NCBI GenBank assembly: GCA_003166795.1
Contig: PMUS01000040.1
Location: 1-36,965 of the forward strand
From: Acidobacteriota bacterium
GTDB taxonomy: Bacteria > Acidobacteriota > Terriglobia > Acidiferrales > UBA7541
DNA: 36,965 bases
Direction: 5' to 3'
The notes under the pieces were generated by a model. It saw only the letters and a program-made list of their open reading frames with translations, had not been told where the DNA came from and did no database searches. A program made the position numbers and the translations under genes. How positions within the stretch are numbered: position 1 is the stretch's first letter; each line of letters begins with the position of its first letter. Of this stretch, positions 6,013 to 13,862 are shown piece after piece.

Positions 6013-7161
6013 ATGGCCACTTCTACCATCCTTCGACCGAGTCCGGGGACGCTTCGGCGCCGCCCGACAGGTGCGAAGCAAACCAGTCTCACCTTATTCC
6101 CTCAAGCCGCTCGCCACGGCAATTGTGAGTCGCCAAGCGGTGCTTCCGCGCCCCCTCCGGTGCCTGACCGGAGAACGAAGCCCGCGACGGAACTGGTCGG
6201 CATTGCGCGCCTCGCCGCATCCTCCCCTCGCGCTGAAGCCAAGCGCGGGACGGAGTATTTTCTACTACCTGTAAAGTCAATCCTGAACGAGTGCCACTCC
6301 GAACGGGTGCCATTCCGCTGGACGGTGAACCCCTATCGCGGCTGCGAATTCGGCTGCAAATATTGCTACGCGCGCTACACCCACGGGTACATGGAACTCG
6401 ATGCATCGGATTTCGAATCGAAGATCTACGTGAAGAAGGATGCGGGCCCGCTCGCGGAGCGCGATCTGAGCCACAAGGAAATCTGGGGCGAGCACATCGC
6501 CATCGGGGCGGCGACCGACCCCTATCAGCCGGCGGAGCGCGAATTCGGCGCGACGCGAGCAATCCTGGAGAAAATCGCGGAGCGCGAAGGGCTAAGTGTT
6601 TCGATTACGACGAAGTCAGACCAGGTCGTGCGCGACATCGAACTTTTGCGGCGGATTTCGGCGCGCTCGTCGCTGACCGTCAATTTGACGATCACGACGC
6701 TCCGAACGCACCTGGCACGCCTGCTGGAACCGCGAGCGCCGAGGCCCGACCTGCGTCTTGCGGCCGTGCGGAGGCTGCGAGAGGAAGGAATATCGGCCGG
6801 GGTGTTCGCCATGCCGATCGTGCCCTGGCTAACCGATCGCGAGGAAGACCTCGACGCGCTGGCGTGCGGGGCGCGCGATGCGAACGCGGAATGGTTCGCG
6901 GCGAGAGTTCTCTACCTGATGCCGGACTCGTGGAAGACGTTCCTGGCTTTTCTCGAACAGAAATTTCCAAGGCTCGTGACGCGTTATCGCGAATGGTACG
7001 GCAGAAACGTGGACGCGCCGGAATCCTACCGCAAGGAGATGGCCGCACGAATCGAGAACTTACGGCAAAAGTACGGCCTCAGCTCACGTCCGATGACGCC
7101 TTCGGCTGGGTCCTGGCGGTCGCCGCAAATGCAGCTCGCGCTGGATAAAGCGCCGGAGTGA
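6013..7161 (+). CDS. SplB/Rv2578c-like radical SAM protein
   Basis: From the ATG at 6013 the product is 382 residues; an in-frame GTG at 5989 overlaps the promoter region and is less likely. After a proline/arginine-rich, probably disordered N-terminus of about 85 residues comes a radical SAM core: VNPYRGCEFGCKYCYARYTHGYMEL with C111, C115 and C118 as the CxxxCxxC ligands of the 4Fe-4S cluster. It continues with AIGAATDPYQPAE, LSVSITTKSDQVVRDIELL, LTVNLTITTL, RLAAVRRLREEGISAGVFAMPIVPWLTD and a C-terminal helical region. This is the pattern of the Rv2578c/SplB-like family, often just called SPL-family radical SAM proteins; the substrate is not established for most members. True spore photolyase is unlikely outside spore formers. 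The promoter architecture suggests it may be DNA-damage regulated (inference). Confidence 0.88.
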   Translation: MATSTILRPSPGTLRRRPTGAKQTSLTLFPQAARHGNCESPSGASAPPPVPDRRTKPATELVGIARLAASSPRAEAKRGTEYFLLPVKSILNECHSERVPFRWTVNPYRGCEFGCKYCYARYTHGYMELDASDFESKIYVKKDAGPLAERDLSHKEIWGEHIAIGAATDPYQPAEREFGATRAILEKIAEREGLSVSITTKSDQVVRDIELLRRISARSSLTVNLTITTLRTHLARLLEPRAPRPDLRLAAVRRLREEGISAGVFAMPIVPWLTDREEDLDALACGARDANAEWFAARVLYLMPDSWKTFLAFLEQKFPRLVTRYREWYGRNVDAPESYRKEMAARIENLRQKYGLSSRPMTPSAGSWRSPQMQLALDKAPE

Positions 7162-7173
7162 AGGAGAACAGGA

Positions 7174-7509
7174 ATGTCGAACGTACGATCGCGAAGAAAA
7201 CGTCCGAGTCGCGGCACGCAAACGATGGTGAAGACGGTTGCAGCTGCGCCGGCGCCGAATGAGGAAAAGCCGGTGCGCGGCGTGAAATTGAAGACCGTGT
7301 CCACATGGACGCTGGTCTTTGCACTGTTATGTGTGGCAGCATTTGCGGCTGGACGACCGCCGGCTTCCGCGGCGGGAACAACCGCCACGCATGGCGCGAA
7401 GGGAGCACTACATGTTTCTCGGACTACGAACCGCCGCGTACCAAGTAAAGGATCTCGACAAGGCCAAGGCGTGGTACAGCAACGTCCTGGGCATACAGCC
7501 GTACTTTGA
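7174..7509 (+). CDS. Small single-span membrane ORF overlapping the VOC gene
   Basis: The ATG at 7174 lies 12 bp after the radical SAM stop and has AAGGAGAACAGG upstream, a good ribosome binding site. The first 70 of 111 residues look real: a basic N-terminus (SNVRSRRKRPSRG), an Ala/Pro linker and a hydrophobic segment at about residues 43-60 (TWTLVFALLCVAAFAAG). From about residue 78 the frame runs inside the start of the VOC gene in another frame and looks like out-of-frame sequence. It could be a genuine small membrane protein translationally coupled to the VOC gene, or the 5' end of a gene broken by a frameshift. No family recognised. Confidence 0.4.
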   Translation: MSNVRSRRKRPSRGTQTMVKTVAAAPAPNEEKPVRGVKLKTVSTWTLVFALLCVAAFAAGRPPASAAGTTATHGAKGALHVSRTTNRRVPSKGSRQGQGVVQQRPGHTAVL

Positions 7510-7783
7510 TCAGCCGTTCTATGTGGGATTCAACGTCGGCGGGTATGAGTTGGGGTTGGTACCCGAAACGGATGCCGGTCCGATGCGGGCTCCCGCGGGA
7601 ATCGCCTACTGGGGCGTTGACGACGCTCAGGGCGCATACAAGCGTCTGATCGAGCTCGGGGCCACGCTACAAGATCCTATAAAGGACGTGGGCGACGGAA
7701 TTTTGATCGGAGCTGTCCACGACCCGTTTGGGAACACGCTGGGCGTCATCCAGAACCCAAAATTCAAGATCAAGGAAAAGTGA
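7412..7783 (+). CDS. VOC (glyoxalase/bleomycin-resistance fold) protein
   Basis: This 123-residue protein has the two beta-alpha-beta-beta-beta halves of the vicinal oxygen chelate fold: FLGLRTAAYQVKDLDKAKAWYSNVLGIQPYFDQPFYVGFNVGGYELGLVPE and GIAYWGVDDAQGAYKRLIELGATLQDPIKDVGDGILIGAVHDPFGNTLGVIQNP. The C-terminal DPFGNTLGVI block is diagnostic of the superfamily. The specific reaction cannot be called, because the first half lacks an obvious His/Gln metal ligand next to the first strand. The ATG at 7412 follows GGGAGCACTAC and gives a family-typical start; an extension upstream to 7319 is Arg-rich and improbable. It overlaps the preceding small ORF by 98 bp in a different frame. Confidence 0.85.
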   Translation: MFLGLRTAAYQVKDLDKAKAWYSNVLGIQPYFDQPFYVGFNVGGYELGLVPETDAGPMRAPAGIAYWGVDDAQGAYKRLIELGATLQDPIKDVGDGILIGAVHDPFGNTLGVIQNPKFKIKEK

Positions 7784-7798
7784 GGGGACGAGTAATCG

Positions 7799-8440
7799 TC
7801 AGGGAATGATAATGCGGGGAGCGTCGTTTTCGACCTCGGCCGGAAGAGGGAATCGCGCGCGGAGGAAGCCGAGAAACGCGCGCGAGCGGGAACGGCCATT
7901 GGTTTCCTGCCTGGCGACCCGCAGCAGAAAGACGAGCAGATGGAAAGCGTCCGCATCCTTTAGCGGAGCAGTGCCCGCGCGTCCGGTATCGCTTTGCTTG
8001 AACTCCTGCAGGAACCCAGCGATTCGCCCGTAGAGAGCGCGCGCGAGCGGAGCATCGGGCGGCCGCTCGTAGTAGATTCCAGTTCCGAGGGTGCGGAGTG
8101 TTTCGGCCAGCGCTTCGATCGCGGCGCAGACTGCGCTGTCGTTGAGATCTTTGTGCTGGACTTGGAAATTGAGAATTGCCGCTGCAAGGCCGGCGACGAC
8201 CGGCCAGCGTTCGTATACGAAATCCTCACGGACCGAAACTTCGCGATAAGGATATTCCTCGGCGGAGAGGGGTTTTCGATGTTCCGCTTCGTAACGGTGC
8301 GCCGCCGTGAGGTGCGGGCAGTCCGACGGACAATCAATCGTGACTTCACGTTCACGGCCGCAGCAGATGGCGCAGATTTTTTCGCCCTTCGCGGGACAGT
8401 AACGCTTCGGCGGCCGCTTTTCGCAGATGGCACAACTCAT
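7799..8440 (-). CDS. Conserved hypothetical protein with N-terminal Cys-rich (zinc-binding?) motif
   Basis: The ATG at 8438-8440 has CAGGAGACC upstream and starts a 213-residue protein. The first 44 residues carry eight cysteines (C3, C6, C15, C23, C26, C27, C37, C41) plus H43, arranged as CxxC, C, CxxCC, CxxxC; enough ligands for two zinc ions, as in small treble-clef or B-box-like fingers. The remaining 170 residues are predicted mostly helical (VVAGLAAAILNFQVQHKDL, SAVCAAIEALAETLRTL, LARALYGRIAGFLQEFK, AFHLLVFLLRVARQ) without catalytic motifs. I do not recognise a named Pfam family. A soluble metal-dependent binding or scaffold role is possible but unproven. Confidence 0.7.
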   Translation of the reverse strand: MSCAICEKRPPKRYCPAKGEKICAICCGREREVTIDCPSDCPHLTAAHRYEAEHRKPLSAEEYPYREVSVREDFVYERWPVVAGLAAAILNFQVQHKDLNDSAVCAAIEALAETLRTLGTGIYYERPPDAPLARALYGRIAGFLQEFKQSDTGRAGTAPLKDADAFHLLVFLLRVARQETNGRSRSRAFLGFLRARFPLPAEVENDAPRIIIP

Positions 8441-8548
8441 CCGGTCTCCTGACGATGGATTTGTTTAGCGGGGATTGAGACGCCCAGACTACGGGAAGAC
8501 TTAACGGGGGACAAGCAGCTAAGGCAGGATTGCGTCAAGCGCTCGCGG

Positions 8549-9229
8549 TCAATTTCCTCGCGGCGCTCCAGACGCCACCGATTGCTGGGCCGAAGGTGCG
8601 GACGGGATTCTTTGCTTTTCGAATAATGCGATGCTGTTGAGTATTGTTTCCACCGCCGCCGCTTCGCCGATCGTGGAATTGAGCATCAGGTTGAAGCGGT
8701 GGCGATCCGGCCATTCGACGCCGAAAAATTGCTTGATGAACGCGGCGCGATCGCGGTCCACGGTATCGGCAAGCTGTACGGCCTCCTTTTCGCTCTTACC
8801 GCCAGCCCGCAAACGCCGGACCTTTTCGTTGAATGGAGCATAAATAAAAACATGAAAGGCATCGCTTCGGCCCTGGAGGTAGTAGGCGGAACCGCGTCCA
8901 ACGATCACGCATCCACCGCACTGCGCTGCGTCCTTCACGACCTGCTCCGTGACCTCTCGGATGCATTCGGCATCGGCGATCTTCAACCGCGGAGCGTTCA
9001 AGCTTCCTTCATGGCTGCCGCGCATAAAGGCCATGAGCAGCCGGTGGAACAGAGGGTCCCGCTTTTCTCCGCGCTCCTCGACCACGCGGCAATCGCACTC
9101 CATCAGCCGAGCGATCTCGTTGGTTAGCGCCTGATCCCAGAGCTTCCAGCCCAGCCGTTGCGCCAGCGCGGCCGCTATTTCACCGCCGCCGCTGCCGTAT
9201 TCGCGTTCGATGGTAAGCACTCGGATCAT
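8549..9229 (-). CDS. Cytidylate-kinase-like family protein
   Basis: This 226-residue protein starts IRVLTIEREYGSGGGEIAAALAQRLGWKLWDQALTNEIAR, where GSGGGEIA is the P-loop variant typical of the cytidylate-kinase-like family (AAK/CMK-like, Pfam Cytidylate_kin2). Other support is the region VVKDAAQCGGCVIVGRGSAYYLQGRSDAFHVFIYAPFNEKVRRL and DTVDRDRAAFIKQFFGVEWPDRHRFNLMLNSTIG. In this family the RDRAAFIKxFFG and F/YNLxLNT elements form the lid and nucleotide-binding region. True Cmk is usually fused or adjacent to rpsA or aroA, which is not the case here, so the substrate is open. The tail after LFEKQ is Ser/Ala/Pro-rich and probably disordered. A single minus-strand gene, 319 bp upstream of the cysteine-rich protein's stop region in no evident operon. 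Confidence 0.85.
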   Translation of the reverse strand: MIRVLTIEREYGSGGGEIAAALAQRLGWKLWDQALTNEIARLMECDCRVVEERGEKRDPLFHRLLMAFMRGSHEGSLNAPRLKIADAECIREVTEQVVKDAAQCGGCVIVGRGSAYYLQGRSDAFHVFIYAPFNEKVRRLRAGGKSEKEAVQLADTVDRDRAAFIKQFFGVEWPDRHRFNLMLNSTIGEAAAVETILNSIALFEKQRIPSAPSAQQSVASGAPRGN

Positions 9230-9306
9230 GTGACGCCCCCGCCGCCGATTCGCATCGCGCCACGGCGATGCATTGACGGGAGACTATCATAGGCCGGGTT
9301 TGCCTG

Positions 9307-10944
9307 CTACTCCGCGACGATCCGGCGCCTGCCCGGCTGATTTTTCCTCAAGGCGAAAGCCAGGAGAAACATGATTCCGGACGCGACCGCCAGATACAGA
9401 AAGGTGTCCAGGTAAGCCAGCGTGGTGGCCTGACCGATCACGTTCCGAAAGACGATCGCGTCGGCCTGCATCGCAGCTCTCTCGGCGTTCACCCCGGCCG
9501 CCTTTAGACGCTCCGTCAGCCCAGCGAGCTGAATGAGGAGTTCCGGCCGTCCGCGGGTGACGTTGGCCACAAGATATGCTTGGTGGACCTGCGACCGGCG
9601 CTCGATGAGCGTGGTGACCATTGACGTGCCCACGCTGCTGCCGATATTGCGCATGAAATTGACCAGTCCGGCCACGCTGCCGCTTTTTTCAGCGGGCATC
9701 CCGACGTACGACGCGAGGTTGATGGGCACGAACAAAAATGGGAGCCCGAAGACCTGCGCGATCCGCAATATCGCGGCGCTTCGAAAACTCACCTCAAGGT
9801 CGAGCTGCCGGCTCGAAATGTACATCGAAATCGAAAGCACGAGCCAGCCGAACGCAATCAGATATCGCGCTTGAACTTTCGAGGACAAAACGCCGACGAC
9901 GGGCATCAGGAAGAGCAGGACCAGTCCTCCGCCCGAGAGCAAGAGCCCGGCCGATTCCGCCGTGTAACCCATCAGCGATTGAAGAAACAGGGGCATCATC
10001 ACGAGGCTCGCAAAATACAATATGCCCAGGACGAACATCATGCCGTTCGCCGCGAGGAAGTTCAGGTTCTTGTAAAGCCGCACCTCCACAATGGGGTTTT
10101 TGTAAAACCATTCCCAGAGCACCAACGAAACGAGTCCGACGCCTGCAAGGATTGCAAGGGTGACAATAAATCGCGAGCCAAACCAGTCGTCTTCCTGCCC
10201 TTTATCGAGCATCACCTGCAGGGCGCCGATGCCGAGAGTGAGCAGGGATACGCCGATGTAGTCAATCTTCAGCCCGGCGCCCGAGCTGCGCTTCAACCAG
10301 GGAGGATCTTCGACGAGCCGATAGACCAGGTACAGCGCCAAAATGCCAACCGGCAGGTTGATGAAGAAAATCCAGCGCCAGGTGTAGTTGTCCGTGATCC
10401 AGCCGCCCAGCGTCGGACCGATCGTCGGCGCGATAACAGCGGTCACGCCGTAGACTGCGAACGCCAGCCCTCGCTTCTCCGGCGGGAATACGTCGGCAAG
10501 GATTGCCTGCGCCATCGGCTGCAATCCGCCGCCGCCGAGTCCCTGCAGCACCCGGAAAATGATGATCGCGCTCAGGCTCGGCGCAATGCCGCACAGCAGG
10601 GAACTGATCGTAAAGACGACGAGGCAGGACATGAAAAACCGTTTACGGCCAAACACATTCGAAAGCCAACCGCTGATCGGCAGGACGATCGCGTTCGATA
10701 CAAGATACGACGTCAGCACCCATGTGCTCTGATCGTTGCTCGCGCCCAGGCTGCCCGCCATGTAGGGAAGCGCGACGTTGGCGATGCTCGTATCGAGCAC
10801 CTCCATGAATGCCGCCATGGCGACCACTACCGCGATCAACCAAGGATTGAACTTTGGCACCCACGCGCTGGCAGGCGCCGCCGCACCTGCACTTGCGGTG
10901 GGGCTTGTCGAAGCGTTACCGCCGCTTTCAGGGGTGTCTGCCAT
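9307..10944 (-). CDS. emrB: DHA2-family MFS drug efflux permease (EmrB type)
   Basis: This is a 545-residue, 14-helix major facilitator of the DHA2 (EmrB/QacA) family, the proton-driven inner-membrane pump of a tripartite exporter. It begins with a Ala/Pro/Ser-rich cytosolic tail, then NPWLIAVVVAMAAFMEVLDTSIANVALPYMAGSLGAS, where MEVLDTSIANVALP is the DHA2 motif D1 with the membrane Asp. Motif A-like WLSNVFGRKRFFM and motif C-like AVIAPTIGPTLGGWITDNYTWRWIFFINLPVGI are present, the last being the antiporter signature. It is the last gene of the tetR-tolC-emrA-emrB operon, 72 bp after emrA. The substrate is unknown; amphipathic or aromatic drugs are usual for the family. Confidence 0.95.
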   Translation of the reverse strand: MADTPESGGNASTSPTASAGAAAPASAWVPKFNPWLIAVVVAMAAFMEVLDTSIANVALPYMAGSLGASNDQSTWVLTSYLVSNAIVLPISGWLSNVFGRKRFFMSCLVVFTISSLLCGIAPSLSAIIIFRVLQGLGGGGLQPMAQAILADVFPPEKRGLAFAVYGVTAVIAPTIGPTLGGWITDNYTWRWIFFINLPVGILALYLVYRLVEDPPWLKRSSGAGLKIDYIGVSLLTLGIGALQVMLDKGQEDDWFGSRFIVTLAILAGVGLVSLVLWEWFYKNPIVEVRLYKNLNFLAANGMMFVLGILYFASLVMMPLFLQSLMGYTAESAGLLLSGGGLVLLFLMPVVGVLSSKVQARYLIAFGWLVLSISMYISSRQLDLEVSFRSAAILRIAQVFGLPFLFVPINLASYVGMPAEKSGSVAGLVNFMRNIGSSVGTSMVTTLIERRSQVHQAYLVANVTRGRPELLIQLAGLTERLKAAGVNAERAAMQADAIVFRNVIGQATTLAYLDTFLYLAVASGIMFLLAFALRKNQPGRRRIVAE

Positions 10945-11016
10945 GGGGCCGAACCTTGCAAAGGCTCAAGACTGATCCACCGCGAGAATCGTCAGGCGAC
11001 CTGTGCTCGCTTGAGC

Positions 11017-12291
11017 TTACTTCAAGAAGACTTTGGGCTCGACCGACATTCCGATGCGAAGGGAGTGGTCGGAATTTTCACCCGGTTCGAGGACGATTTT
11101 CACGGGAACCCGCTGCACGACCTTCACGTAGTTTCCCGTCGCGTTTTCCGGTGGGAGCAAGCTGAGCCGCGCTCCGCTCGATCCCGCGATGCTGTCCACA
11201 TGTGCCTTGTAGACGCGGCCATTCGAGTCCGCTTTGATTTCGGCGCGCTGCCCGGGCTGCATATTTTTCAACTGCGTTTCCTTGAAATTCGCGGTGACCC
11301 AGATGTCGTCGAGAGGAATAACCGTGGCCAACTGCTGGCCAGGCTGGACGTTCATGCCCACTTCGACATTCTTGGTGACCACGCCGGTGGCGGGAGCGAG
11401 GATCTTCGTGTACTGAAGATTTAGCTGGGCTTGATCGAGCGCGGCCTGCTTCGCCTGAGCGATCGCTTCGGCAGAATTGGCGCGAGCCTGAACGGATCTG
11501 ACCTGATTGGGGCCCGTCTGCGACGATCGCAAGCTCGCCTGCGCAGTCGAAAGCCGGCTGCGCGCTTGCGTCACTTGCTGCGAAGCGGCTGCGGCCGAAG
11601 CTTTGGCTCCGGCAACTCCCGCGGCATTTGCCGCAGCCGCCGCCACGGCCTGATCGTACAGCTGCTGCGAAATTTCCTGCTTGTCAACGAGCTGTTTGTA
11701 ACGCACCAGGTCGTTCTGGGCTTTTACGTCGTTCGCTTGCGCCTGCAGGAGCTGGGCTTCGGCAGCGTCGAGCTGTTGCTGCGCCGCACTAATTCCGGCC
11801 AGGGCATTGGCGACGTCCGCTTCAGACGACGAGACGTCGCTCGATGTGTTGACGGAGGCGACCGGAACGTTGATATTCAAGGACTGGGCCGTAGCTTGGG
11901 CGTCGGCGACGTTGGCGCGAGCCTGGTCCACGGCAACCTGGTAGTCGCGCGGGTCAATTTCTACGAGGACATTGCCGGCCTGGACGTACTGGTTGTCGTC
12001 CACATTGACCTTTGCGACGTAGCCGGAAATGCGCGCGCTGACGGGCATCACGTGGCCGTCAACTTCCGCGTCGTCGGTTGATTCGTAGCTCGAGAAATAG
12101 CGCCACGCAAAGAAAATACCAACGAGCAGGACGAGCACGGCGACGATCAAGAACAGGCGCGTGCGTGGGCGCTCGCGCAAGTATTCGGACGCGCGAGCCG
12201 CCGCGGGCGGTTGCGGCGCTTGAGTTTCCGGGGCGGGCGCGCTTTCCGCGGAAGCAGCGGGCGGGGTTGCTCCTTCGGTTTTCTCTGCCAT
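11017..12291 (-). CDS. emrA: HlyD/EmrA-family membrane fusion protein
   Basis: EmrA-type periplasmic adaptors bridge the MFS pump and the TolC channel. The 424 residues show a Pro/Ala/Glu-rich cytoplasmic N-tail, one membrane helix (RLFLIVAVLVLLVGIFFAWRYF), a lipoyl half-motif (DAEVDGHVMPVSARISGYVAKVNVDDNQYVQAGNVLVEIDPRDY), and a long alpha-hairpin rich in Ala and Gln (about residues 135-280). The second lipoyl half and beta-barrel follow (LQYTKILAPATGVVTKNVEVGMNVQPGQQLATVIPLDDIWVTANFKETQLKNMQPGQRAEI). It ends VLEPGENSDHSLRIGMSVEPKVFLK. Length and order are typical. Its ATG is only 3 bp downstream of the tolC stop, so the two genes are tightly coupled. Confidence 0.95.
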   Translation of the reverse strand: MAEKTEGATPPAASAESAPAPETQAPQPPAAARASEYLRERPRTRLFLIVAVLVLLVGIFFAWRYFSSYESTDDAEVDGHVMPVSARISGYVAKVNVDDNQYVQAGNVLVEIDPRDYQVAVDQARANVADAQATAQSLNINVPVASVNTSSDVSSSEADVANALAGISAAQQQLDAAEAQLLQAQANDVKAQNDLVRYKQLVDKQEISQQLYDQAVAAAAANAAGVAGAKASAAAASQQVTQARSRLSTAQASLRSSQTGPNQVRSVQARANSAEAIAQAKQAALDQAQLNLQYTKILAPATGVVTKNVEVGMNVQPGQQLATVIPLDDIWVTANFKETQLKNMQPGQRAEIKADSNGRVYKAHVDSIAGSSGARLSLLPPENATGNYVKVVQRVPVKIVLEPGENSDHSLRIGMSVEPKVFLK

Positions 12292-12294
12292 GTC

Positions 12295-13764
12295 TTAGTT
12301 TCCTTTGAAATATTCTTTAACGCCCTCTTCAGCGAGGCCCAGGGCGCGGGCCAGAGAAATCTTGGCGTAATTGTCCTGGTACAGACTCGAAATGTAATTA
12401 TCGTTCGCGCTGGCGACGGCTTCCTGCGCTTGCACCACTTCCACGGTGTCGGTGACGCCGGCACGAAACCGGTCGCGAGATTGCGCCAGCGTCTGGTCCG
12501 CGAGATCTATATTGCTTCGAGCCACGGCGACCAGTTCTTCGCCGGATTCGATATTGAGCAACGCAGTGCGAACGTCGGCGTCAATCTGGGCGCGTAGATT
12601 TTCGAGCTGCTGGCGGCTCTGTTCGAGGCGCGCGTCGGCTTCGAGGATATCGCCATGGACGCGGCCGCCCTGAAAGATCGGAAAGGTCAGCGTGCCGCGC
12701 GCGTCGAACACGCCGTGCGTGGCGATGCTGGGGATGGTTCCCGCCAGACCGTAGTCCGCGCTCACTGAAAACGAAGGCAGGTAGCCTGCCGCGGCGGCCT
12801 TGCGTGAATATTCCGCGGAGCGGACATTCGCGAGCGCCGCCTGGAAATCGGAGCGGGTTTCGTAGGCGCGCTTGAGCGCGTCCTCGACGCTCATGCCTGC
12901 GAACGGCTCGTACGGAGATTTGTCCGCGAGCTCGAATTGCTGAGCGGGAGCGAGTCCGATCACGCGGCCCAGCGTCAGCTTCTCAATCGCGAAATCATTC
13001 TTGGATTGGATCAACTGCTGCTGCCGCGTTTTTAATTCCACCTGCGCCCGCAGACCGTCAATGGCAGGGGAGGTGCCGGCCGTGACCTGATCGGAGGCCT
13101 GATCGTACAAGGCCTGCGCGGTTTTCACTTGCGCGCTCGCGGTTTCGACGCGCGCTTCATCGGCAATCGCCTGCAGATAGGTATAGCCGACGGAGAGAAC
13201 GACGAGGTCGCGCGCGTCCTCGTATGTCGCCTGAAACGATTTCACGTTTTCCGAGGCCGCGTGAGCGTTGTTGATTGCCTTCCAGTCAAAGATAGATTGG
13301 GTCAGGTAAGCGCGCGAATCGAAATAGCCGAAAGGGCCGACGACCGACGGGATTGAAAACCCCGCGCTCGCCGGAAATTTGAAGCTGAAGCCAAACTCGG
13401 CGAGATCCACCTGAGAGCCGTTGACGTACGAGGATGTGGTCAGGTTGGGCAGCAAGGAGCTCAACATCTGCCAGCGCGCGCCGCGCGCCGTGCGCACATC
13501 TTCGCTCGAAAGGAGCACGCCCAGATTCTGCTTCAGGCCGCGCGAGAGAGCGTCTTTCAGCGAAAGTTGCAATACGCCGGGCTCCAGCTTCGCCGGCACG
13601 CTGCCTGAAAATGAATTCTGCGACATCGCGGCGCTTGGAGGAGCAGCGGCAGAGGACGGAGCAGGGGGAGCTCCGGAAGGCAGCGCCTGCGCGTGGGCGG
13701 ATCGGGCCGCCAGCGGAAATAGAGCGGCGAAGATGAAATAAATAATCGCCAATCGGCGTCTCAC
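12295..13764 (-). CDS. TolC-family outer membrane efflux channel
   Basis: The GTG at 13762-13764 follows a perfect AAAGGAGGTCCC and gives a classic signal peptide (MRRRLAIIYFIFAALFPLAARSAHA), so I choose it; the product has 489 residues. The mature part begins with a Pro/Ser/Ala-rich stretch, then two outer-membrane-factor repeats: LSLKDALSRGLKQNLGVLLSSEDVRTARG and the later MSVEDALKRAYETRSDFQAALANVRSAEYSRKAAAAGYLPSFSVSADYG, with long helices SVGYTYLQAIADEARVETASAQVKTAQALYDQA and RAGVTDTVEVVQAQEAVASANDNYISSLYQDNYAKISLARALGLAEE. It forms the outer-membrane exit duct for EmrAB. An alternative ATG at 13866 overlaps the tetR stop as ATGA, but would add 34 unusual residues before the signal peptide and has no ribosome binding site. 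Confidence 0.93.
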   Translation of the reverse strand: MRRRLAIIYFIFAALFPLAARSAHAQALPSGAPPAPSSAAAPPSAAMSQNSFSGSVPAKLEPGVLQLSLKDALSRGLKQNLGVLLSSEDVRTARGARWQMLSSLLPNLTTSSYVNGSQVDLAEFGFSFKFPASAGFSIPSVVGPFGYFDSRAYLTQSIFDWKAINNAHAASENVKSFQATYEDARDLVVLSVGYTYLQAIADEARVETASAQVKTAQALYDQASDQVTAGTSPAIDGLRAQVELKTRQQQLIQSKNDFAIEKLTLGRVIGLAPAQQFELADKSPYEPFAGMSVEDALKRAYETRSDFQAALANVRSAEYSRKAAAAGYLPSFSVSADYGLAGTIPSIATHGVFDARGTLTFPIFQGGRVHGDILEADARLEQSRQQLENLRAQIDADVRTALLNIESGEELVAVARSNIDLADQTLAQSRDRFRAGVTDTVEVVQAQEAVASANDNYISSLYQDNYAKISLARALGLAEEGVKEYFKGN

Positions 13765-13862
13765 GGGACCTCCTTTGCTGAGCCGTCTCACTTTGGATGA
13801 TGCTGTGACCGCAAAAGACGCAGCGATTCCGCTGGAAATCACTTCGGCACACCGACGGCGAT

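Noticed and set aside
9871-11424. Plus-strand 517-residue open frame
   Set aside because: It is antisense to the emrB/emrA genes, whose motifs are unequivocal; the frame is an overlap artefact of high GC and lacks family resemblance or a ribosome binding site.
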